Of a DNA stretch of 29,712 bases, positions 1 to 10,387 are shown one piece after another; the stretch's first letter is position 1; the number at the start of each line of letters is the position of its first letter. The translations under genes were made by a program, and so were the position numbers. Below the pieces are notes generated by a model that saw only the letters and a list, made by a program, of their open reading frames with translations, had not been told where the DNA came from and did no database searches. Origin of the DNA: Sperchopsis tessellata (lineage: Eukaryota > Arthropoda > Insecta > Coleoptera > Hydrophilidae); the NCBI GenBank assembly GCA_033557685.1, contig JAWQRN010000434.1, positions 1 through 29,712 of the forward strand, in the 5' to 3' direction.

Positions 1-800
1 ATTTTAACGTGTATTCTCCGCATATGTAGCAAAATACATCAGGATGATTTACACAACTTCTTCTACTTGAACTCATTATATTTCAACAATACAAGTACAA
101 AAATCTACAACATAGTACGTTTTAGGTTAACTTTATAACAACTCTTTCCGAATCACAAATATCACGCGAGGCCAACTGTGATTTGCTCTGCACGGCGACA
201 ACTCAATCTAACCTTAACTCGATCGAAGTGTTGAAGGTCATTTCAGTTACAGTATGCTTACTCCATCTGGTGTATTTTCCTATAACTAACTGGCCGACAG
301 ACTGACAATAGAGCAAATATAGAGGAACCAATCTTTGTATATGTGATTTAGAACTGCACAAAATGGAGTTAGAACTGCACATTTCGTAGGCTAGTGTAAT
401 GAATGAAAGTACTTTGTAGGAAGCGGTAGAGTGTGAAAGGAGTTTATATATAATATTTAAAACATTAGCAACTAGAATTAAAGTTAATAGATTGCTAACC
501 ATGAAAACAACTTTAAGAATGTGATTAAAAATGAATTGTATACCCTTGAAATTAATTTTAGTAATAACATTCTGTTGCAATATCATGGCTGGTATTCAGA
601 GTAATTCAGCTTTTGATGTACCAACTGTGTGTTTCTTATTCAGGTCATTCAACTGTCAAAAGCTGATCAATACAAGCATGATTTACATTATTATCTATAG
701 AGAATACAAATACCTGCTCTAACCAAAAATTATCATAAACTAAAACGGCATCCATCAGGTAACACAGAACAAGCTAGCCCCTGTGAACCTAGTAGTTTAG
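1..800. other. no recognised gene
   Basis: This stretch is AT-rich. It has an open frame on the minus strand at 203-586 and a short one on the plus strand at 531-722. Neither translation resembles any family I know, and both have the leucine/isoleucine/serine-rich composition expected of random translation of AT-rich DNA. I see no RNA gene. The last ~30 bases (about 775-804) may be the 3' untranslated tail of the adjacent minus-strand LINE. Confidence 0.5.
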
Positions 801-804
801 CTAA

Positions 805-3264
805 CTATGTTATATTCTTCTTCAATCGAAAATTGGTTACCATCATGACAATCCGGACTCTGTTTACTACTGTTCTAAATAGTTCTTTAGATTTACAATC
901 GAACCGCTCTCCCAAGTTTCGCAACAACGAAATTCGTTGACGTCCTATGCTGCTTTTACCTTGGATTAATTATTAATCTTAGGAATTCATAACGCTGTCC
1001 TCGCATCATATAGACAAGATATTCCAATTTACGACTTTTTATTACGTTAACAAGTTTTCTTTGTGACTCCATGCTACGTAAAACCTCTACATTAGATCTT
1101 TTATACATCCATGATATTCTGATAACTCTTCTAAATAAACACATCTCAAATGCCTCCAGTAGTTTGATAGTATAAGCCGTGAATGCTGTGGCTTCTATTT
1201 CATACAGCAGTACAGAATTTATGTAACAATTTATCATTTCAATTTTTATTGCTTAGTTGACTGCAACAGAAGAAGTTTCTTATTTTGTAGAATATATTGC
1301 GACCAATTTCTATCTTGCAACATCATTTCATCCGTGCTGTCACTTTGCGAGTTAATGCAGGTATATGTATTTTTTTACTTTTTCTATTACCTTACTTTCT
1401 ACGTTCTTCGTTATTTAGTTTTTTTTTGGAGAATTTTGTTTTCTTTAGGTTCATATTTAATCCGTACCGTCGGCTGAATTCCTTAAGCCTTTCTGCTATA
1501 CTGTGGAGATTTTGGAGGTTGTCTGTTTTTAAGACTGTACCATCCGCATATCGGATGTTATTTATAAATCTACCGTTAACTCTGATACCAGCAGTTTTAT
1601 TGTTTATCACTTCTTCGGTTATCATTTCCGAGTATAAGTTAAAGAATGTAGGGGACAATACGCATACCTGTCTTACACCTATCTTTATGTCAATATCTTG
1701 TGACTTCTGAACTTCTATATTTATGGCAGCATTTTGGTTATAATATACGTTTTCTACTATTTGGATATTTCGCTTGTCTAGCTGCTTATTTCTTAGGAAT
1801 TTCATTAGGTGATCATGACGTACCTTGTCGAATGCTTTTTCATAATCAATGAAACAGGCGTACACGTCCTTGTTAACATCTAGACATCAGTGGGTGAGGA
1901 CATTTATGCTAAAGAGTACCTCCCGGCATCCAAATCCGTTTCGGAAACCAAACTGACTGTCACTTCACTTCACTTCGCTTCACTGCTTCCAGTTTATGCT
2001 TGTGAATTATTTTTAGTAGTAACATTAATGTATGACACAACAGACTTATCGTACGGTCCTCTTCACATTGTTTGGTTCTAGCTCATTTAGGGATAGTTAT
2101 AAAGGCTGAGCAAATCCAGTCTGTTGGTAGTATGTCTGTGTTGTATATGCTATTTAGGAATTCGGTGAGTATTATAATCTGGTGTTCTTCTAGTAGTTCT
2201 ATTGGCACCTCATCTGAGTCAGGCACCTTTCCATTTCTCATGTTTTTAAGTGTGTACACGACCTCTATTTTGGTTATTGACGGGCCCAGGTGTTCGTTTG
2301 AGTTATGTGCTTGGTGTTGTATTCTGGGTTGCCTTTTATCGTCAAATATTTGCTTTATGTAAATGCTCCAGGTTTTAGATTTGTTTTCAGTATCGGTGAT
2401 TATCCTTCTGGTCTTCTAGTGTATTATTTTGCGATTTTCTAGTTGCGCCAGTTATCTGCTTTATCCTCTTGTGGACATTAAAGGAATCGTATCTCTTATG
2501 AAGTTGTTCAATTTCTGTGCATTGCTCCTCTAACCATTCTTCCTTTGCCTTGTTCACCTCTCTCTTTATTATCCTCTGCATCTCTCTGTATTTGTTCTAA
2601 TTTGTGGATTTAAACAGTCTTCGTTCATCCATCATTACTCGTTAACTTTCTGTGTTATGTTTTCGACAGTTTTCCACTTTTCGTTTGGGTTTTCCGTTTC
2701 TTCCTTCCTCTTTGCTGCTCCCTTCATCTCAGCATTTAGTTCCCTTATCATTGTTTTTCTTGTGTCTCTGTTCTTGAGTTGTGATACGTCTGGCTTTTTT
2801 GGGGTTTGGCTTTGTTTCAGTTTCTTAAATTTTATACTGAAGTCTAGCCATCACTGGGTTGTGATCGGAGCCTACATCTCCGCCGGGGAAATTTTTATAA
2901 TATGTAATGAATGTAATACTTCTGTACCTCTTATATATCATTATATAGTCGATTTGATTTCTTACAATGTTGTCGGTATTATGTTGTAGCGATCTCAATG
3001 TGTAGAGTCTTCTAGCGGGTAGGTTGTGGAATTTGTTTGTTATTACTGATGTTCCTGTACAAATGGTAGGAGTATTTCCTGCAGTATGTTCATTTTGCCT
3101 GTTTGTGTATGTAGTTGTAGAATCTTTATTCGGTTAGAGTATGGTTACGATTATTCCAACCCCTACCACAATACGTTATTGCCCATTATGTTTATACTCA
3201 ATATATCCATCTCTGCAACCAAATTATGTAGCTTGCCTAGTTGATATAGGCTGTGTACGTTCCA
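805..3264 (-). mobile_element. APE-type LINE ORF2 (endonuclease + reverse transcriptase), nearly complete but decayed
   Basis: Reading down the minus strand, the domains come in the order expected of an apurinic-endonuclease LINE. The endonuclease starts near 3261 (NVHSLYQLGKLHN, then LVAEMDIL), and its late catalytic motif GSDHNPVMARL lies near 2835-2875. A charged linker follows at 2387-2581 (KAKEEWLEEQ, SFNVHKRIKQITG). Next come the RT fingers at about 2090-2310 (KNMRNGKVPDSDEVPIELL), RT block A at about 1830-1865 (FIDYEKAFDKVRHDHL), block B (GVRQVCVLSPTFFNLYSE), and block C at 1539-1550, which reads YADG instead of YADD. The thumb and C-terminus run to a stop at 805-807 (KSSIGRQRISLLRNLGERF). 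Stops and frameshifts break the frame, and the altered catalytic aspartate alone should kill polymerase activity. Clade is not certain; it resembles arthropod endonuclease-reverse transcriptases often labelled RTE-like. The 5' end beyond 3264 was not resolved. Confidence 0.88.
1961..1984. repeat. short (TTCAC)n-like microsatellite inside the LINE
   Basis: The plus strand shows successive cacttcacttcacttcgctt units. They lie between RT finger sequence and the 'QFGFRNGFG'-like segment of the surrounding minus-strand LINE. The expansion is part of what disrupts this frame. Confidence 0.6.
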
Positions 3265-3924
3265 AGTGTATAATTTTTTGCCAGACGCAAATTATCCACG
3301 TAAAGCCTGGTTCCCACCGTATCGTTTTATTTTATATAGGAGAAGACAATTGATTAACCCAACTACCATGAATAGGGGTATCATTGACCGTCGGGGTGAT
3401 ATTGAACAAATAGTTAAAAAAATTGTTTTGCATTTCAAGGTTAAGAATCTTGTGTGAACAAAAAAAATGCTACACATGTGTAAAGCACCTATATATTCGG
3501 AACATAATACTATTTGCTAAGTAAACAGAATTTTATTTTTCAGAAAAAAAATCAAGGCTCAATTTATAAGCAAATTACGTAGCCTGCAAAATTTTACCTC
3601 CAAAAACTCAATAAAAGCAGGTTGATTTTTTTTGTAGCGGAATATTTTCTTTCATAGCCTGTACTCAGGTTACATTATTTATATTTATGATCTACTACTT
3701 TTTACGTAATATTTGAATAAATATGCAGATTTCTGTAATATTTGGGGTGACAAATTGACCGACTCGAACACAGGTTGCCCTCTACCATCTGTATCTGACA
3801 GTGTACGTTGATATTCTATTAATGTTATCTGTTTTACCCACAGCTTTAGTTGCTTTTTTTCGAACCAACGAAAATGTATTATAGTAAGTGTGTTAATCAG
3901 GTGTGAATTATTCTTCGCGTATTT

Positions 3925-4110
3925 AAGACAAATCGAAGTTGTAGAAACTATTCTGATGAAACAGTAAACCAGTGCCTGACAGAATATCTAGATGGAAAAA
4001 TTTGTACAGAAGTGGCTGCAAAAAAGGACAAAATTGCAAAGGCTACTGTTGTGAATTTGTCAAATATATATATTATTTTCAATTTACCGCAACATAGACC
4101 CATCGGTTAA
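3925..4110 (+). pseudogene. pipsqueak-type HTH fragment, probable transposon remnant
   Basis: The open frame from 3925 reads KTNRSCRNYSDETVNQCL, followed by a segment around GKICTEVAAKKDKIAKATVVN. This matches the usual pattern of a HTH_psq domain: basic lead-in, YS-E-x-x-x-x-AL helix, G-K-x-x-x-x-x-AA, then I-(P/A)-K-(S/A)-T-(L/V)-x-N. Such domains bind DNA in pogo/Tigger-type transposases and in insect BTB/psq proteins. No start codon, and no DDE domain downstream, was found; the frame runs into a dispersed repeat at 4048 and stops near 4108. A short transposon relic is more likely than a host exon. The call rests on one motif only. Confidence 0.45.
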
Positions 4111-4172
4111 AGGAGTTAGTAACCTTCGCGTAGTTCTTTTTTTTTGTCTAACTCGTCAGGGCGGTCGGTTTC
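4048..4172 (+). repeat. dispersed direct repeat, copy 1
   Basis: This ~120-bp segment recurs in the same orientation at 6742-6857. Shared landmarks in order are gtgaat-tg-caaatata, ttta-c-gca-catag, gttaggggagttagtaacct (here with small changes), c-gactcgtca-gg, and gg-cggtttc. By eye the identity is about three quarters. No protein is encoded. It begins exactly where the psq-like frame loses similarity, so it may be a non-autonomous insertion or a shared untranslated region of one transposon family. Confidence 0.65.
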
Positions 4173-4179
4173 CTGTTTC

Positions 4180-5470
4180 TGTGATGCCAATAATCAAACA
4201 GTCAGTAGCAAACCAGCCATCTTGGATACCATCTCATTTTTTCGTATCGTATCGTTCAAATAACTAAAATCGAAGCAAATCCCAGAGTTTTTCGCACTAT
4301 CGCTATAAATAAATAAAGTTAAGTAATCTGTAGTGATTAACTTTCGTTGCGCAAGCAAATAACTTTTTTGTGAGTCTTTATAGTATTTTTACATATCTCC
4401 TGTGTATCCTTCCTTTATTCTTATAGATGTAAGCTCACAGCAGATGTGTAGATATCGTTTATTTACACAAAAGGTAAGTAATTAACATTAATTCATTTGT
4501 ACAGTCCATTTTATATCTTCAAATTCGCGCATCTCATCCCGCTTGTGTACGTAGCATAACTTCACGCTGTTTGACTTATTAACGAACATTTTGGCCCTTC
4601 GAGCCGGATATTTTAGACCATGTGTTAGTACTAGACCATGTGTTAGTACTAGACCACGTGTTTAAATCGGGTAAAATATTAAATTTCGTGGACCTTGTAA
4701 ACTAAAGTTTCATAATTTGTTTGCATAAAAGTTCGTAATTTACTTGCATAAGATTAATCATTTTGTTTTTGTAGTTAACGTATTTAAATCTCAAAGTTTT
4801 CGCGCCGCCATTATGGCTTTATCAAACTGTTTACAAGAAGACCTAGCTGTCAATACAAACTCATTAGACTTGACCAAGAAATTAAAACAGCTTTGCTCAT
4901 AGTTAATAACTCGGCAAGCAATAAAACATTTTCTGGAAACGACTTAACGGAGTTTCCTTCATTTAAAGCCCTTTTTTCGTCTCTAGTTAATGATATCGAC
5001 CGAATCTGCGGTTTCTAAGTTTCATTACTTACTTAGCCTTTTATCTGAGCCTGCTTCTTGTTAATTCTCTCCCATTAAATGAATTGAATTATTCCGTCGG
5101 TTAGGATATATTACTCCAATGATACTACAATAAACGGACACTTGCAACAATGTATATTGATAATATCCTGACCCTAAATAACAAACGTCATCGTCGCTTC
5201 AGGCCCTATTAAGTTCGTTTAATGAGAACTATTGCGCCTTTTCCCTTCCAAATGAAGGTGTTTTTCTTTTTATAAACTTATTTCTTTGATTATTTGACAA
5301 TGCTACTAGAATCCATTTTGAGGCAAAAACATCAACAAAACGTGACAAGCCTCTTTTATCGCAACTTCGGGAGTTTCTTAAAAGGCAATCCCAATAAGAG
5401 CGGAAAAGTTAAATTTAAAATAAAACACAGTTTTTTTTGAGAAATTTTGATTTATTCATAAAGTAGAGAT
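4180..5470. other. no gene recognised (about 1.3 kb)
   Basis: I see no long open frame and no recognisable protein on either strand, only AT-rich sequence. The single feature is the 18-bp tandem repeat at 4616-4663, annotated separately. Part of the lower end (from about 5430) may be the 3' untranslated end of the minus-strand transposase remnant that follows. Confidence 0.4.
4616..4663. repeat. 18-bp tandem repeat, about 2.6 units
   Basis: The unit gaccatgtgttagtacta is present twice without change (4616-4633 and 4634-4651). A partial third unit begins at 4652 (gaccacgtgttt). It is a small minisatellite with no visible coding context. Confidence 0.85.
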
Positions 5471-5477
5471 GTGGGAA

Positions 5478-6170
5478 TTATGTATGGGACAACACATCTG
5501 ATAAATGCCCTCCTTGGCTTTGCTGGTACATTTGCTTTCTATTTACGAAATTTTTAATCACGGTTTGGCATAACTGCGGGTGGATTTCAGTGATACAGCT
5601 CCTAATCTCCTCCTTCAAGTCTTGAGTGGTCGTGGACTTTTGGCATAAACTTTTCACTTAAAAAAACCCCAGAGAAAGTCCAAACGCGCTAAATCGCACG
5701 ATCTAGGAGGCTAATTCTGTTCGTTAAAACGGGAGATTACACGACCACGGAATGGTTCGTGCATTAATTCCATTGTCCATTGTTTCACGTGATGTCTGGC
5801 AAGTGGCACCGTTCTGTTGGAACCACATGTGTTCGAGATCCATGCCTTCCATTTGAGACACAAATACTAGGATACCATGGCCCGAAAGCGTTCGCCAATG
5901 ACTGTTTGTGCATTCCCAGCAGCGTTATTGAAAACAATGGTCCAATGATGCCTCCAGCCCAAATTCCACTCCAAACAGTGACACGTTTGGTCTGACATCA
6001 TCAATCGACCCAGTATCCTCGAATTTTTCGATTATTTTCTTCACAGTTGATGCACTTGGAACATTTTGATTACCAAAAAATGGACGCAATTCGTCGGCAG
6101 TCAAACTTTCACCATTTTTGAAGTAATCTTTAACAATTAGAATGCGTTGTTGTGTCGAATAGCGATCCAT
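5478..6170 (-). pseudogene. Tc1/mariner-superfamily transposase (DUF4817-type N-terminus), internally deleted
   Basis: The frame opens with MDRYSTQQRILIVKDYFKNG at 6170 and continues into ADELRPFFGNQNVPSASTVKKI and EKFEDTGSIDD. This is the DUF4817-type helix-turn-helix that heads many insect DDE transposases. At about 6000 it jumps straight to TVWSGIWAGGIIGPLF, so the second HTH and the first catalytic aspartate block are missing. The remainder is read in shifting frames: NAAGNAQTVIGERFRAM, then WFQQNGATCQTSRETM, then FRGRVISRFN-QN-PPRSCDLARLDF-LWG, and finally GGHLSDVLSHT ending in a stop at 5478-5480. The second catalytic Asp of the usual QQDGA motif is Asn (5811-5813). The element cannot encode an active enzyme. 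Terminal inverted repeats were not resolved. Confidence 0.82.
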
Positions 6171-6244
6171 TTGTAATAATGGCGGACTGTCAACTGTCAT
6201 AATGGTTCTACTTTCAAAGTACAACAATAAAAATGGCGCCAAAT

Positions 6245-6740
6245 TTAAATTTGGTGGAAATAACTTCCTACCTTCGCTTTTGTATAATTCTTCGGTTATT
6301 CAGAATCAGGTTCAACCATTGCCCTCAAATAATGTCAATGAAATATCATTTCACACCTGTGTCATCGCAACTGTGTTATTAGGTACAGCTACATCATCAT
6401 TACCGACGGTACCGATTATGTGCAATCCATGAGCACTACCAACAATTTTCGGGTCAGTCGGGTCACTTTAAGATACCTTTCGTGCATTTCGGGAATTAGA
6501 TGAAACCCACTTTGCAAACTTCCGCTTACCCAGATGACGTCATGGCAGAGACTCATTTTACTCGATATAATCTTTTAGCGCCTCGTCTCGCAAAAATCCA
6601 AAATTAATTTCATGGCTTTCTATCGTTAGTTATAATTTATAGTTTAGATTTTCGTAGTTATAGTTACTATTTTATTTCCATGTTAGTTTTCATTTTTCTT
6701 TGCTTGTACATGATGAAACCTCTCTCCATGATGGGGAGTA
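6245..6740. other. no gene recognised
   Basis: A plus-strand open frame (6202-6432) gives a translation with no family resemblance. The rest is AT-rich, and nothing else is visible before the dispersed repeat that starts at 6742. Confidence 0.4.
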
Positions 6741-6741
6741 T

Positions 6742-6857
6742 GTAGTGAATCTGCCAAATATATTTTTTATTTACTGCACCATAGCGCCTTCCGTTAGGGG
6801 AGTTAATAACCTTTGCCAAATTTCTTTTTTGCCCGACTCGTCAAGGGGGCCGGTTTC
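6742..6857 (+). repeat. dispersed direct repeat, copy 2
   Basis: Second copy of the repeat at 4048-4172, in the same orientation. Landmarks are gtgaatctgccaaatata, tttactgcaccatagcgcc, gttaggggagttaataacct and cgactcgtcaagggggccgg. It ends just before the LINE fragment at 6905. The two copies diverge immediately after the shared ggtttc. Confidence 0.65.
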
Positions 6858-6904
6858 AAAAAAGCAGGTACAATAATAAATAAAATACTTTGATGAAAGT
6901 GGTT

Positions 6905-7325
6905 AAAAATCGGTGGGCAGGATGAATATTACCAAACATTGTACAACACCAAAATAAACATAAATAAACAATCTAAGCGAACCATATACAGGAAAATTGA
7001 AAATGTCAATTCAGAAGACCAGACAAATATCAAGATATACAAAATTAGTAAAGCAATTACTACAATACAAAATAACAAAGCACCAGGAAACGACGACTTG
7101 CTTCTAGAAATGTTAAAAGAAGGAGAAGACATCCTGATGGGTAAACTACTTGTTCAATAAATACCCCAACACAGGGGAAATTCCCAACAACTGGAATGAA
7201 AGACAATACTACTCCACAAGGTGGGTGATAAACCAACGCTACAAAACTATAGACTCATCTCCCTTCCATCACTATTATACAAAATATTCATGAGGAGGAT
7301 TTCACCCACTACCCTTTCTAAAACT
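6905..7325 (+). mobile_element. LINE reverse-transcriptase N-terminal fragment
   Basis: The plus strand encodes the segment just upstream of, and including, the first RT blocks of an APE-type LINE. It reads LYNT-K, then IENVNSEDQTNIKIYKISKA, then NNKAPGNDDLLLEMLKEGED, then a frame change into ILLHKVGDKPTLQNYRLISL and PSLLYKIF. This corresponds to the K-N-x-K-(A/S)-P-G-x-D-x-(I/L) and N-Y-R-x-I-S-L motifs of non-LTR retrotransposons. Similarity stops around 7325, before the palm domain with its catalytic aspartates. There is a stop and at least one frameshift. The fragment is truncated on both sides and abuts a LINE fragment on the opposite strand. Confidence 0.78.
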
Positions 7326-7329
7326 TTGT

Positions 7330-8137
7330 TATTGAGTTGTTGTTTATGTTTCTTACGTTATTGTGTATTTCATACTCTTCCAATAATGGTCTGCTTGTAT
7401 TTTGTGTTTACGATTTTTTTTCTGGTTCGCTATTTCTTTCAGTTCTTCTGAGAATCATGTCTCGATTGTTTCTTCAGCACTGTTATTTATGTATTTTTTA
7501 TTTACTGCCATGCTTCTTCTATGTTGTCATCTTGTATTATTCTATTTCTTTCTATTTTTTCCATAGCCTTTCTTCGTAGAAGTATTGCCATGTGGGACGA
7601 TTAAACTTTAAATTTGGCAATTAATTGCGGTCGTTGATTGGCTCGAAGTTTGCACATAACTAGACTGTGGTTTGTGGCTACATTCGCATAATTTAGAGAT
7701 CTTATACTGAGAATTTGCTTTTCCTCTTGTATAACAAACATACATTTATACTGCCGTTTGTAGTTGAAAAAGGTGCTATTTATTCATACCTCGCTAAGGG
7801 GCAAGCTATATTAGAAGTTAATCGCTGCTGTTTATAGATTCCACAATGAACTCCGGTTACTTCTTTTCTCATTATTGAATTAATCCTGTATAATCATTTT
7901 TTCGTCGTGTAGTATGGCGTCTAGTAGGTTTTCCAGTTTGTTGAAAAATTGATCCTTTAGATTTAGATTTCGATTAGCATTTTAGAATTGTTGGTTGCAA
8001 ATGTAACTGGTAATAGTCTTGCGTGCACATAGTTGATATCCCTATATTTTGTTCGAAATATTCATTTACGAGTAATGCGGCTCCTGCGTGGGCTCTATAT
8101 TTATAATATTTACCACTGTACACATATAAGGGTGCAA
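7330..8137 (-). mobile_element. LINE endonuclease domain remnant (minus strand), main part
   Basis: Reading down the minus strand from about 8137: YVYSGKYYKYRAHAGAALLV and NEYFEQNIG (the central endonuclease strand), FFNKLENLLDAIL near 7930 followed by EKMIIQD-FN, which corresponds to the GDFNAK motif, then STFFNYKRQYK near 7765, and finally NVATNHSLVMCKLRA near 7650, which corresponds to the S-D-H-x-x-V motif with the Asp replaced by Asn. A charged linker continues to about 7335 (RRKAMEKIERNRIIQDDN). Many stops and frameshifts are present. It is probably the same copy as the endonuclease start at 8440-8560, interrupted by about 300 bp that contain the palindrome at 8204-8311. The RT part is absent. 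Confidence 0.62.
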
Positions 8138-8203
8138 GTTCAGCAAAGGAAGCACCAACTGTCTATAAATTATTTAATTTTAATTTTTTTCTACATTTTT
8201 CTA

Positions 8204-8311
8204 GGCATCATGTGTCATCCTCAAGACAAACTGGTAATAAAGACAATAAAACATAGGACAAATGCAAAATGTCTTTATTACTAGTTTGTCCTGAGGATGA
8301 GGCGTGGTGCC
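8204..8311. repeat. large palindrome (42-nt arms, 24-nt loop) with a hammerhead-like core
   Basis: The arms at 8204-8245 and 8270-8311 are inverted copies of each other, with 36 of 42 positions matching by hand count. The right arm plus the next few bases reads CTGAGGA (8291-8297), T, then a perfect 5-bp hairpin GAGGC/GCCTC with loop GTGGT, then GAAAC (8314-8318). This imitates the catalytic core and stem II of a hammerhead ribozyme, a motif known in Penelope-like element termini. The extra U before stem II and the lack of an evident stem III argue against activity. Confidence 0.7.
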
Positions 8312-8439
8312 TCGAAACCGGTAGACGAAATTTATAATAAAATAATTTATGTTTCGTTATCTGGATTTTCACCCTTGTATGTGTAATATGGAACAACACT
8401 ACTCCTCAACAACATATTAGTTTAACACGGTAGATAAAC

Positions 8440-8700
8440 ATGTAGTTTTAATATTTGGTTTCCGGCAGGGCCCATATGTCTATTTTGTGTCTAGTCAGTT
8501 CTAATTCGATTTTCTGGTCGTTGTTTCCGAGTCTGATTATGATAGATTACATTAAAGGTTTTTTTAAGCTTCATTATGTTTTTACTGCAAGTACGCTGCT
8601 AACCTAACATGAAACCCTCCTCCTTTATCCGGGCTTGGGACCGACAGTGCCTGTCGCTAACCTACTTACGGGGACATATACAGTTATAACGATCCAAAAA
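8440..8700 (-). mobile_element. LINE 5' region and endonuclease start
   Basis: The minus strand near 8660-8610 carries ggtcccaagcccggataaag followed by gaggagggtttcatgttagg, a phrase I associate with the region upstream of the endonuclease in arthropod LINEs. Below it, near 8545-8450, the translation LRLGNNDQKIELELTRHKID then IWALPETK matches the start of an APE endonuclease (the 'L-x-x-x-x-I-D-I-x-A-L-x-E-T-K' signature, which contains the metal-binding Glu). It probably belongs with the endonuclease part at 7330-8137. A ~300-bp segment at about 8140-8440 separates them. Confidence 0.55.
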
Positions 8701-9330
8701 TCGTGTCTTTAAACGATAGAACTATATGTGTAGAATATTTTCTCAAAGTTTTAAAGCAAAATTCGTAAAATTTCAAAAGTTACGGCTCATGAACGCTGTG
8801 TCTGAGCTCCCGGGTTTATTACCTGTCGAAACTTTAAACGCGTTCTTCTCAAAAGTGCATTTTCGAAATTGGCGTGCAGGATTACTCAAAAACTATTGAA
8901 CCGATTGAGTTCTAACTTTGTAGCAACGTTGATAATATCATTACCTTCTAGTTGCCTGTTTAAATACAAATTTTGCAGAAATTTTGGGTGAAATTTTAAA
9001 TTCGATTTTTCTTCATTTTAATTACCGTCAAGTAGAAGCTACACATGTTCTAATTGAATACATTTTTGAATTTTGCTGCAAATCAAAGTCTACGGGAGCT
9101 AGGACTGCACGCCGATTCGGAATTCCCGCCGTAACCTTGCCGTAACCTTGCTGTAACACTCTGCCACAGCTCCTCGATTTTGATAATAAATGAATTAAAA
9201 CAAAATTGTTTTGTATACGTAAATATACTATTAAAGTATACCTACAGTTTGATAAGTGTATAATAAATATTTCTTAGTTAAAAAAATTGACTAATTTTTC
9301 CCGTCTAATTGTTCGAGGATTACCATTTAA
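8700..9330. other. no gene recognised; small 11-bp repeat
   Basis: No protein similarity is visible. There is a short tandem of ccgtaaccttg units near 9130-9160. The stretch around 8800-9000 has the texture of a non-coding repeat (phrases such as aaaactattgaaccgattga), but I found no second copy inside this window, so I do not call it. Confidence 0.35.
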
Positions 9331-9495
9331 GTGCTTACAAACGACCACTTGGTGGCGCTATTGAGATGTGTCATTACTAATTTCGTACAATTAGACTTTT
9401 GTTATTGTGAAAAGAGTGGAAGCTTATAAATTGACCGAGTAGTTTGAGTAGTTGAGTAGTTGAGAGAGTATAAAAAAAAACAATTTTGTGAAAAA

Positions 9496-10387
9496 ATGGA
9501 AATTTCACGTGTCGGTTTTCGTTGGATGATTTTATACGATTTTAGTAAAGGCCTAACTCAACTACGATGCATACAATCGCTTCGTTCAACGTTTGGTAAT
9601 GAAACAGCAACAGAAAAGGATATTTACAAATGGTTTGCAAAATTTCGTCGTGGTCGGGCGTCCGTCAATGATTTCGTGAAGGTCGACCAAAATCGGTTGT
9701 TATTCCAAAAAAACATTGATGATGTGCGCAACATGATTGAAGAAGATCGGCCTGTGACTTACAGTGAGATAGAGGCATACTTAGGTATATCGAAGACTGC
9801 AGTATATTCGATTTGGTATGAACATTTAGCTGTGAAAAAGATCTGTTCCCGATGGATTCCTCATAATTTGACCGAAGCTCAAAAAAGCTTCGTGTTAATT
9901 GGTGTAACGAAATGCTAAAAAAATTCGACCGAGGGACTGTAAAATCCGTATACAATATCTCAACAGGTGATGAAACTTGGATATATTCGTATGAACCGGA
10001 AATTAAGTAACAATCCACTGTTTGGCTGTTCCAAGATGAACCGAATCCCACAAAAGTTGTTCGGTCACGAAGCACTTCCAAGAAAATGATCGCTTGTTTC
10101 TTCGGTTGTACTAGACATGTCGCAACCATTCCTTTAGAGAATCGAAGAACAATTAGAGTTCATTGCCGAAATCATAAAAAACAACCGAAAAAACGTCATA
10201 CAATTCTTCAATATGACAACGCCAGCTCTCTAAAAATTGATTATTTGAAGGAGGACTATCTCATTGTCCGTATTTACCTGATTTGTTGCCTAACGACTTT
10301 TTATGTTCCAAAATGTCATACAAAAAAATGCGTGGACATCGATTTTCATAACCTCAAGAAACATGTTTTTGAAAAATCAGGTTAAGA
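9496..10387 (+). pseudogene. mariner transposase, inactivated
   Basis: The start is taken at the ATG at 9496 (MEISRVGFRWMILYDFSKGL), matching the usual mariner N-terminus; the upstream ATG at 9460 lies in an A-rich leader. The first HTH is followed by WFAKFRRGRASVND. Two compensating frameshifts then hide an FREGRPKSVVIP segment near 9671-9710. Next come the second HTH (IEEDRPVTYSEIEAYLGIS) and the WIPHNLTEAQK linker typical of mariner. After another frameshift near 9885 the catalytic part reads GDETWIYSYEPE (first Asp 9969-9971), VWLFQDEPNPTKVV, KKMIACFFG, then QYDNASS (second Asp 10215-10217) and LPDLLPNDF (third Asp 10280-10282). The second and third Asp codons are 65 nt apart instead of the 105 nt expected for DD34D, so the catalytic core is deleted. 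There is also an in-frame stop. Terminal repeats were not found. Confidence 0.9.

Noticed and set aside
203..586. 127-codon open frame on the minus strand
   Set aside because: Composition is that of random AT-rich translation, with no motif or family resemblance, and a second unrelated frame overlaps it on the other strand.
2072..2362. 96-codon open frame on the plus strand
   Set aside because: It is the reverse of the LINE RT finger region, whose minus-strand translation is clearly recognisable.
8291..8318. Functional hammerhead ribozyme
   Set aside because: An extra nucleotide separates CUGAGGA from stem II, and no stem III or properly placed NUH was found by hand, so only a resemblance is reported.
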